Assembly (NCBI GenBank): GCA_019309685.1
Contig: JAFDFT010000142.1
Coordinates: forward strand, 1-6,363
From: Deltaproteobacteria bacterium
GTDB taxonomy: Bacteria; Desulfobacterota; Desulfobacteria; Desulfobacterales; JAABPS01
DNA length: 6,363 bases
Direction: 5' to 3'
Made by a program: the position numbers and the translations under genes. Within the stretch, counting starts at the first letter, position 1. Each line of letters starts with the position of its first letter. The notes under the pieces were generated by a model. That model saw nothing but the letters and a program-made list of their open reading frames with translations, was not told the DNA's origin and searched no databases. Of the stretch, positions 1-4,213 are shown piece after piece.

Positions 1-504
1 TACTGTGAAAAGCACAATAACAAACACATCATCAATAGAAGACGCGCCCAAAATCATGGTGGGGATTCCTTTTTTATTTCCCCTCCCTTTATCCATAAAA
101 TTGATCATCAAAGGCACTACGACAGCCGGAGAAACCGCGGCCAGGATGGCGCCTAAAATAAGCGCTTCCATATAAGACATGTTTAATAACGATGGAGCAA
201 CCAGCAAAACACCGCAAATTTCGAATACTGCCGGTACAACACTCATTATAAGAGCCGGCCTTCCCACTTGATTTAACGTATCTTTTCTAAGTTCAAATCC
301 GGCTCGAAGCAAAATAACAATCAGCGCAATTTTTCTAAAATCCGCGGAAACAGCCATCATTTCAGGAGATAGTATATTCAGCAGGTAGGGACCGACAATA
401 ACGCCGGCAATCAGCATTCCTACAAGACCCGGAAGTTTCATTAATCGAAAGAGGTAATCAGCAGCTAAACCGAAAACAATGATCAGAGCAATACCAAATG
501 CCAT
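1..504 (-). CDS. Cation:proton antiporter, CPA (Na+/H+ exchanger) family, N-terminal part
   Basis: This is the first 168 residues of an inner-membrane monovalent cation/proton antiporter; the rest lies beyond the left edge. I translated it from the ATG at 504-502. A good ribosome site (AAGGAA) lies about 6 nt upstream. Seen: a hydrophobic first helix (residues 3-20), then KLPGLVGMLIAGVIVGP (23-39), the typical N-terminal CPA signature. These are followed by LLRAGFELR (65-73), the AAVSPAVVVPLM helix (122-133) and an IDDV motif (D158-D159) in the helix that carries the ion-binding acids. In this superfamily a DD pair is associated with electrogenic CPA2 exchangers (NapA-like), whereas ND is usual in electroneutral CPA1. 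The DD pair therefore suggests electrogenic exchange, but this is inferred from half a protein. The ion (Na+, K+ or Li+) cannot be told. The gene is divergent from the sigma factor gene and has its own promoter with a palindrome across its start. Confidence 0.88.
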   Translation of the reverse strand, partial: MAFGIALIIVFGLAADYLFRLMKLPGLVGMLIAGVIVGPYLLNILSPEMMAVSADFRKIALIVILLRAGFELRKDTLNQVGRPALIMSVVPAVFEICGVLLVAPSLLNMSYMEALILGAILAAVSPAVVVPLMINFMDKGRGNKKGIPTMILGASSIDDVFVIVLFTV

Positions 505-547
505 AATAATTTCCTTGTTATAATGAAAATTAATACCCACCTAATAC

Positions 548-569
548 GTTCATAAGGAAAGTTATGAAC
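548..569. promoter_or_regulatory. Perfect 8-bp inverted repeat over the antiporter promoter start (candidate operator)
   Basis: GTTCATAA (548-555) and TTATGAAC (562-569) are exact reverse complements separated by 6 bp. The element overlaps the -10 box and start site of the minus-strand promoter, where a bound repressor would block initiation. If transcribed it could instead fold into a short hairpin at the very 5' end of the antiporter mRNA. Which of the two applies is inference, and no regulator gene for it is visible here. Confidence 0.5.
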
Positions 570-596
570 TATATTGATACACAATAGATTTGTCAA
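568..596 (-). promoter_or_regulatory. Sigma70-type promoter of the antiporter gene
   Basis: On the minus strand, TTGACA (596-591, perfect -35) is followed after 17 nt by TATAGT (573-568, 5 of 6 matches to the -10). Transcription should start near 561, giving a leader of about 57 nt before the ATG at 504. The perfect inverted repeat at 548-569 covers the last bases of the -10 and the expected start point. Confidence 0.75.
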
Positions 597-737
597 TTGG
601 CGCTGTTTTTCGTAGAAATTTATCCATCCAATATTTTGTTATTTGTCCATTTTATTTATTCCAAAACGTTATAAAATTTACTCCAATTATATGTTTTTGA
701 CACAAATCTTGAATATAAATCTCATACACGCTATAGG

Positions 738-766
738 TTGTTCTTATTATTTCCCCTAACTATAAT
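738..766 (+). promoter_or_regulatory. Sigma70-type promoter of the sigma factor operon
   Basis: A perfect -10 TATAAT (761-766) has TTGTTC (738-743, 3 of 6) 17 nt upstream. The predicted transcription start, near 773, is only about 6 nt before the ATG at 779, so the message would be almost leaderless. A second TTGACA at 697-702 has no convincing -10 at the right distance. I saw no obvious ECF-type self-promoter. Confidence 0.55.
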
Positions 767-778
767 TGAATTCATTGG

Positions 779-1384
779 ATGACAATAAAACTCACCCGTG
801 AGATATATCAAAATAAATCAGACGAGGAACTGGTCCAGTTATCCATTGTGGACGTGGATGCTTTCTATTTTCTGATAAAAAGGTATGAGCCAAAAATTGT
901 GCGTTATATAAGCCGGATGTCGGGGAGCAAACAGGATATAGCTGAAGATATCCTGCAAGAAATATTTATAAAAGTATATCGCAATCTTAACAGTTTTAAT
1001 CCAAAATTGAAGTTTTCAAGCTGGGTGTACCGTATCGCGCACAATGAAATTATCAACCAATATTATAAAGATAAAGCACGAACAGCGACAGTCAGTTTGG
1101 ACGATACAGATCAAATCGACTTGTCTGCTAAACTGATTTATGACGAAGATATTCATAACACATACGTATTCGGCGAAACTGCTAAAGCAGTAAAAAAAGC
1201 CTTAGAAGAGCTACCCTTAAAATATCGTGAAGTATTAATTCTTCGTTTTTTTGAGGATAAAGATTATAAAGAAATAAGCGATATCTTGCGCAAACCGCCT
1301 GGGACTGTTGCGGCCTTGCTGAATCGCGCAAAAATTAAATTTAAAAAAATAGCCCGGCAATATGAGCTAGACAACGGTATATAA
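779..1384 (+). CDS. ECF-like RNA polymerase sigma factor (sigma-70 family)
   Basis: This 201-residue cytoplasmic transcription factor would direct RNA polymerase to a dedicated set of promoters. Sigma region 2 spans about residues 30-98. It includes the core-binding DILQEIFIKVYRNL (57-70) and the -10-reading helix FSSWVYRIAHNEIINQYYK (79-97). Region 4 spans about 137-190, starts with the typical ALEELPLKYREVLILRF and ends in a helix-turn-helix (YKEISDILRKPPGTVAALLNRAK, 163-185). Regions 1 and 3 are absent, as expected for ECF-type factors. The linker (100-136) is acidic and low in similarity. The ATG at 779 is chosen because an in-frame stop (767-769) lies just upstream and the protein begins about 14 residues before the conserved SDEELV start of the family. 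There is no Shine-Dalgarno sequence. The next gene begins 3 bp after the stop, so the pair is an operon and probably translationally coupled. Its target promoters are unknown. Confidence 0.93.
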   Translation: MTIKLTREIYQNKSDEELVQLSIVDVDAFYFLIKRYEPKIVRYISRMSGSKQDIAEDILQEIFIKVYRNLNSFNPKLKFSSWVYRIAHNEIINQYYKDKARTATVSLDDTDQIDLSAKLIYDEDIHNTYVFGETAKAVKKALEELPLKYREVLILRFFEDKDYKEISDILRKPPGTVAALLNRAKIKFKKIARQYELDNGI

Positions 1385-1387
1385 ATT

Positions 1388-2131
1388 ATGGCAGACATCA
1401 GTAAAAACATACTGGATAAAATTAAAAAGGGAAATGTCCGCCCGATTCCTAAATACTACTTCCTATTCAAACGTTCTATTTTGTGGAGCTTATTCGGACT
1501 TTCAATACTGCTTGGAAGTATCGCCAGCGGCATCGTTATTTTTCTGCTGATACACTTTGAATGGGACATATATCATCATCTTGGGCACAGCCTTATTGGC
1601 TTTATATTACTGGTATTTCCATACTTATGGCTGATATTTCTACTTGGCTTTTCTATCTTTACCTATCTCTTCTTTCGCCGTACAGAACATGGGTACCGAT
1701 ATAAAACCGTCTGGATTGTCTTGTTAAGCATCATATTTTCAATACTGGGCGGCGGTCTTTTATACGTAACTGAACTTCCGGAAAGGCTGGAAAATGCATT
1801 TCAGGAGAATCTCCCTTTTTATCGGGGATTGGAAGACCACAAAAAAAACGTTTGGATGTCGCCGGATCAGGGATTGCTTGCCGGCATAATTGTCAACGTC
1901 AATTCTAAAGAAAGTATACAACTTAAAGATTTAAACGGCACGATATGGAATATTCACATTGGCAATGCTATATGGCGAGGCCGTCTAACCCCTTCTGAAA
2001 ATTTAGAAATCAAAATCATTGGACATATGAAAGAAGAAAACCAATTTATTGCTGAAGAAATTCGGCCATGGAAAGGGAAAAAACATCGAGGCAGAATGCG
2101 AGAAAATAGAAAAACAGGAGACAACAGATAG
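1388..2131 (+). CDS. Membrane protein, candidate anti-sigma factor or sensor for the preceding sigma factor
   Basis: This is a 247-residue integral membrane protein. Seen: a basic cytoplasmic N-terminus (1-30, with the motif RPIPKYYFLFKRSILW), and hydrophobic helices at about 31-56, 68-96 and 106-127. A C-terminal soluble domain (130-247) follows. It contains a beta-rich stretch (DQGLLAGIIVNVNSKESIQLKDLNGTIWNIHIG, about 160-192) that looks like a small barrel or OB-type fold, and it ends in a highly basic tail (229-247). With three helices and the N-terminus inside, the C-domain would face the periplasm or cell exterior. The start ATG lies 3 bp after the sigma gene stop with no clear Shine-Dalgarno site. 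Membrane partners encoded directly behind ECF factors usually act as anti-sigma factors. Here the zinc anti-sigma motif HxxxCxxC is absent; the protein contains no cysteine at all. The anti-sigma role is therefore inferred from position. A three-helix regulator that releases sigma on an envelope signal would fit. Confidence 0.75.
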   Translation: MADISKNILDKIKKGNVRPIPKYYFLFKRSILWSLFGLSILLGSIASGIVIFLLIHFEWDIYHHLGHSLIGFILLVFPYLWLIFLLGFSIFTYLFFRRTEHGYRYKTVWIVLLSIIFSILGGGLLYVTELPERLENAFQENLPFYRGLEDHKKNVWMSPDQGLLAGIIVNVNSKESIQLKDLNGTIWNIHIGNAIWRGRLTPSENLEIKIIGHMKEENQFIAEEIRPWKGKKHRGRMRENRKTGDNR

Positions 2132-2214
2132 ATAATCAAATTCCTACATGGATTTTGCACGAATATTGGGATAATTTTTCCGCATAGTTTGAATTTAAAT
2201 AAAACGATAAAAAT

Positions 2215-2251
2215 AAAAAGGATGGGCCACCAATTGCCTGTCCTTTTTTTT
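2215..2251 (+). terminator. Intrinsic terminator of the sigma factor operon
   Basis: A 13-bp stem pairs 2215-2227 (AAAAAGGATGGGC) with 2236-2248, with two G-U pairs and an 8-nt loop, and runs into eight T (2244-2251). The A-rich 5' arm means it could also work in the opposite direction. It separates the sigma/membrane protein pair from the secreted-protein gene at 2342. Confidence 0.85.
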
Positions 2252-2341
2252 AATAAAAAATGAAAGAAAATCTGACTTCCTGCTGTATTACTAAATGAAA
2301 GGTTACATCCGTGAGAAACATAACCGCGAGGAGGTTTAAAA

Positions 2342-2677
2342 ATGAAAAATTTGTTTAATATATTTGTAATTTCTCTATGTATTGTATTAGGTGTCTCTTT
2401 TGCCTATGCTGTTGAAGGCAAAACATTTGCTAAAAATAATGATTCAACGAAATCGACTGCAGTTAAAGGCCCAAACTTCGTTGATAAAGATGGAGACGAA
2501 ATTTGTGACAATATAGGTGGAAAAGGAAAAGGCGGCGGTAAAGGCAAGCGCTACCGCAGAGGCGCTAGAGATGGAAGCGGCCCTAATAACAGCTCAAATA
2601 AAAGAGGGCCTAATTTTGTAGATAAGAATAGTGACGGAATCTGTGATAATAGAGCTGAAAAAGGTAGCAAAAAGTAA
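2342..2677 (+). CDS. Small secreted protein with two DxDxD calcium-loop-like repeats
   Basis: This is a 111-residue protein. A signal peptide (1-23; basic KN, hydrophobic core FNIFVISLCIVLGVSF, cleavage after AYA) exports it. The mature part carries two 15-residue repeats, GPNFVDKDGDEICDN (43-57) and GPNFVDKNSDGICDN (89-103). They are joined by a Gly/Lys/Arg-rich linker (59-88) and followed by a basic tail. Each repeat has acidic or Asn side chains at loop positions 1, 3, 5 and 9. This resembles EF-hand, dockerin or thrombospondin type-3 calcium loops, and each ends with a single Cys, so the two could form a disulfide. Calcium binding is inferred from spacing only. A perfect AGGAGGT ribosome site (2329-2335) sits 6 nt before the ATG, which suggests high expression. 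The gene stands between two strong terminators, so it has its own transcript, yet I see no clear promoter. It may be a target of, or signal for, the adjacent sigma system. Confidence 0.85.
   Translation: MKNLFNIFVISLCIVLGVSFAYAVEGKTFAKNNDSTKSTAVKGPNFVDKDGDEICDNIGGKGKGGGKGKRYRRGARDGSGPNNSSNKRGPNFVDKNSDGICDNRAEKGSKK
2468..2512 (+). repeat. Calcium-loop-like repeat 1 (15 codons)
   Basis: This encodes GPNFVDKDGDEICDN. It aligns without gaps to the copy at 2606-2650 and differs at three residues: D/N at loop position 3, G/S at position 4 and E/G at position 6. Synonymous changes between the copies (for example CCA/CCT, TTC/TTT) show the duplication is old or under protein-level selection. Confidence 0.85.
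2606..2650 (+). repeat. Calcium-loop-like repeat 2 (15 codons)
   Basis: This encodes GPNFVDKNSDGICDN, the second copy of the unit at 2468-2512. Asn replaces Asp at loop position 3, a common ligand substitution in EF-hand-like loops. The cysteine and the final Asp-Asn are kept. Confidence 0.85.
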
Positions 2678-2733
2678 GTAAACCATTACATGTTAAACTA
2701 TTCATAAAAACAATTCACATAGCCTTTCAACAT

Positions 2734-2770
2734 AAGGGGTGCGTTTAATAACGCGCCCCTTTATTTTTTT
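2734..2770 (+). terminator. Intrinsic terminator behind the repeat-protein gene
   Basis: A 12-bp stem pairs AAGGGGTGCGTT (2734-2745) with 2750-2761, with one G-U pair and the tetraloop TAAT, followed by ATTTTTTT (2763-2770). It is GC-rich in an AT-rich setting and should be efficient. Confidence 0.9.
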
Positions 2771-2799
2771 GTAAACGAAATCGTCTGTTAATTCGTCTG
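2771..2799 (+). promoter_or_regulatory. Candidate ECF-type promoter and direct repeat ahead of the His-rich lipoprotein gene
   Basis: GTAAAC (2771-2776) is followed after 17 nt by CGTCT (2794-2798). This resembles the AAC / CGTC pattern of many ECF promoters. The same stretch holds a 7-bp direct repeat, TCGTCTG, at 2781-2787 and 2793-2799 (12-bp period), which could be a regulator site. A competing sigma70 -10 (TATAAA, 2806-2811) has no good -35. Low certainty: the pattern is short, and I did not find it ahead of the sigma gene or the repeat-protein gene. Confidence 0.3.
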
Positions 2800-2838
2800 A
2801 AATATTATAAATCATAATTATAATAAAGAGGATAAACC

Positions 2839-3018
2839 ATGTATAAACTAATAACGATAACGATTCTAAGTGCTCTTTTGCTCTTCACAGCATGTGCGCC
2901 TGTATTTATTCCTGTAAGGCCAGTTCCACGACACAGATCTAGATCAGTTTGGATGCCAGGTCACCACCATCACCACGCCCCATGGGGCTGGAGACACAAA
3001 CATTGGCGGCATCACTAA
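2839..3018 (+). CDS. Small histidine-rich lipoprotein
   Basis: I translated this 59-residue protein by hand; it is short enough to be missed by usual length cut-offs. A lipoprotein signal peptide (1-18, MYKLITITILSALLLFTA) ends at a lipobox Cys19 (F-T-A-C), so the mature protein is predicted to be lipid-anchored. Its 41 mature residues hold ten His, including five in a row (42-46), plus four Trp and seven Arg. The basic, aromatic, His-rich tail (WGWRHKHWRHH) resembles small envelope proteins of unknown function in Gram-negative bacteria. Metal binding or acid buffering is possible but unproven. An AGAGG ribosome site (2827-2831) sits 7 nt before the ATG. The gene follows a strong terminator, so it needs its own promoter. 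It converges with the minus-strand gene at 3068. Confidence 0.8.
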   Translation: MYKLITITILSALLLFTACAPVFIPVRPVPRHRSRSVWMPGHHHHHAPWGWRHKHWRHH

Positions 3019-3033
3019 GAACTTGAATAAATG

Positions 3034-3062
3034 AAGGTTTTGGCCAGATCAACCAAAATTTT
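3034..3062. terminator. Hairpin between convergent genes, possible two-way terminator
   Basis: AAGGTTTTGG (3034-3043) pairs with CCAAAATTTT (3053-3062), with two G-U pairs and a 9-nt loop. It lies in the 49-bp gap between the plus-strand lipoprotein gene and the stop of the minus-strand gene at 3068. Neither side has a clean T run, so termination is plausible by position but not strong. Confidence 0.4.
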
Positions 3063-3067
3063 AAGTA

Positions 3068-3700
3068 CTAAAATAATAACTTCATTATCGTGGGCACCCA
3101 CGCAAAGACCACAAGGAATAAAGAAATAATACAAAATCCAAATGATGCTTTTATTTTATCTGCACCTATCCCGCTTAAAAGACACAACCCCATAGCGATA
3201 AACCAAGGCATGTAGGCTGTATGGACCATCTTATCTTGCCGTCTTTCCCATGTTCTCTTGAAATCTTTTTCGGGATACTGTACGCGAATTGCTAATTTTT
3301 TGGGCGTATTGGGATTATATAAAACCGGCAGTTTTTGTCCTACGTGAACCTGAGATTCGAGATCTTTTTGGCTTTGAATAACCCCGGTAATATAACTGCC
3401 CAGTTTGAATATTTCCTTTTTCCCATCCACCATTCCATCCGCCCAATACTTGTCACTAGTGCGTTTCCCAGAGGCACGATGACCTTTAACAAAAGAAAGT
3501 TTTTCGATGGTAAATGTCGCGGGCTTATAGCCATCTGCGTATATTAAAATATAAATACTGTTTCCTATTACAAAAGCGGTAATAATAGCAGTCCAAAAAG
3601 AAAGCACAATCGCCGCTCCGCCTGAAAGACCCATCAGTGTTTTAAAAAACACTTCTTTTTTGGACCCGCTTCCAATATTTAGGCTGTTCGATAAATTCAT
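3068..3700 (-). CDS. DUF3592-like membrane protein
   Basis: This is a 210-residue membrane protein of unknown function. Seen: a long hydrophobic stretch (about 27-53), a soluble beta-rich middle (about 58-140) and two more helices (about 163-180 and 186-208). The middle contains WADGMVDGKKEIFKL (86-100) and LPVLYNPNTPKKLAIR (124-139). The pattern of a helix, a small beta domain ending in VxYNPxxPxxA-type sequence, and C-terminal helices is what defines DUF3592 proteins, whose role is not known. The ATG at 3700-3698 is preceded by AAGGA about 8 nt upstream. It reads towards the lipoprotein gene and is transcribed alone from its own promoter. An open plus-strand frame inside it is a shadow. Confidence 0.78.
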   Translation of the reverse strand: MNLSNSLNIGSGSKKEVFFKTLMGLSGGAAIVLSFWTAIITAFVIGNSIYILIYADGYKPATFTIEKLSFVKGHRASGKRTSDKYWADGMVDGKKEIFKLGSYITGVIQSQKDLESQVHVGQKLPVLYNPNTPKKLAIRVQYPEKDFKRTWERRQDKMVHTAYMPWFIAMGLCLLSGIGADKIKASFGFCIISLFLVVFAWVPTIMKLLF

Positions 3701-3753
3701 ACCCGTCGTCCTTTCTCATAGTGTTTTTAACAAATACAGATCATATGTTCCGA

Positions 3754-3782
3754 ATTTTAACCATATATCCCTTCATATTCAA
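3754..3782 (-). promoter_or_regulatory. Sigma70-type promoter of the DUF3592-like gene
   Basis: On the minus strand, TTGAAT (3782-3777) and TAAAAT (3759-3754) are separated by exactly 17 nt, with 4 of 6 and 5 of 6 matches to consensus. The start should be near 3747, leaving a leader of about 47 nt that carries the ribosome site. Confidence 0.6.
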
Positions 3783-3874
3783 GACGAAACATCATTTTTA
3801 GAAAACTAACCGTTTAAAGCTTATTATTTTTTTTTATAAATCACTTTGCATCTATTTAGCAAATATATTAAGAA

Positions 3875-3899
3875 GGGCTGTCTTTGGGTTTGACAGCTT
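3875..3899. repeat. Short inverted repeat upstream of the Cys-rich protein gene
   Basis: GGGCTGTC (3875-3882) pairs with GACAGCTT (3892-3899) across a 9-nt loop; six pairs are Watson-Crick and two are G-U. It overlaps the candidate -35 box (3890-3895) of the gene at 3934, so it might be an operator. There is no adjacent T run to make it a convincing terminator. The rest of the 233-bp gap 3701-3933 is AT-rich with a T9 run (3827-3835), and I see no gene in it. Confidence 0.35.
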
Positions 3900-3919
3900 C
3901 ATATATTTTTATCTTAAAT
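3890..3919 (+). promoter_or_regulatory. Candidate promoter of the Cys-rich protein gene
   Basis: A perfect TTGACA (3890-3895) is followed after 18 nt by TTAAAT (3914-3919, 4 of 6). The start would be near 3926, leaving about 8 nt before the ATG at 3934. The -10 is weak, but the consensus -35 in the right place supports it. Confidence 0.45.
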
Positions 3920-3933
3920 TATAAATAGCCCCA

Positions 3934-4161
3934 ATGAATAATGACCGACTAATTAATCCCGAAAAATCAAACCGAATATGCCCCCTATGCGAGCAGGCTA
4001 TTTCTACCTGCCAGTGCAAAAAAGAGGACATATATCTTTTCTGCCCAAAAGCAGGAAATCCAAGAAAACACATTAACGTCTGCCGCAAGTGCCGTAAACA
4101 AATAAAATGCAAAGCGTTCCAAGACTATCTTCAACCCGAATTACCGTTTAAGATAAATTAA
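3934..4161 (+). CDS. Small eight-cysteine protein, probably zinc-binding
   Basis: I do not recognise a named family for this 75-residue protein. It has eight Cys: C16-x2-C19, C26-x-C28, C37, C50-x2-C53 and C59, plus H46. Two CxxC knuckles (CPLC, CRKC) with extra cysteines are typical of a zinc ribbon or a two-site zinc module. An iron-sulfur site cannot be excluded. There is no signal peptide or membrane segment, so it is probably cytoplasmic. Basic residues cluster around the second knuckle (RKHINVCRKCRKQIKCK), which would suit nucleic-acid contact, but that is inference. The ATG at 3934 has no Shine-Dalgarno site and lies close to a predicted transcription start. The metallophosphoesterase gene follows 52 bp later on the same strand and may be partly co-transcribed. 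The antisense frame over this gene is a shadow. Confidence 0.7.
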   Translation: MNNDRLINPEKSNRICPLCEQAISTCQCKKEDIYLFCPKAGNPRKHINVCRKCRKQIKCKAFQDYLQPELPFKIN

Positions 4162-4197
4162 TAATTGTCGTGAGTATGATAGGCTATTAAAAATATA

Positions 4198-4202
4198 AGA
4201 GG
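4198..4202 (+). promoter_or_regulatory. Ribosome binding site that decides the phosphoesterase start
   Basis: AGAGG lies 11 nt before the ATG at 4214. The in-frame GTG at 4202 overlaps this site and has none of its own, so the ATG is preferred although the spacing is on the long side. Confidence 0.6.
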
Positions 4203-4213
4203 TGCAACACAGT

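Noticed and set aside
564..587. Seven-residue ORF (ATG to TAG) on the plus strand with an AAGGAA upstream, in the antiporter/sigma gap
   Set aside because: Its ribosome-site-like sequence and start lie inside the palindrome at 548-569, and I see no plus-strand promoter ahead of it. Too short to support.
697..727. TTGACA at 697-702 as the -35 of the sigma gene promoter
   Set aside because: At 16-19 nt spacing the sequence reads ATCTCA, TCTCAT, CTCATA or TCATAC, none a good -10. The TATAAT at 761 is far better.
1954..2160. Minus-strand open frame over the end of the membrane protein gene
   Set aside because: It is antisense to a well-supported coding region and has no ribosome site or recognisable protein features.
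2839..3018. The five-His run as a cloning tag or vector contamination
   Set aside because: The run is internal, has only five His, and sits in a natural lipoprotein frame with its own ribosome site and more His downstream.
3335..3547. Plus- and minus-strand alternative frames inside the DUF3592-like gene
   Set aside because: They are shadows of a gene with a good start, promoter and family-like motifs.
3909..4112. Minus-strand frame over the Cys-rich protein gene
   Set aside because: The plus frame has ordered CxxC motifs, while the minus frame shows none and has no promoter or ribosome site.
4202..4213. GTG at 4202 as the phosphoesterase start
   Set aside because: It overlaps the AGAGG ribosome site that serves the ATG at 4214, and homologous proteins typically begin right before the first membrane helix.
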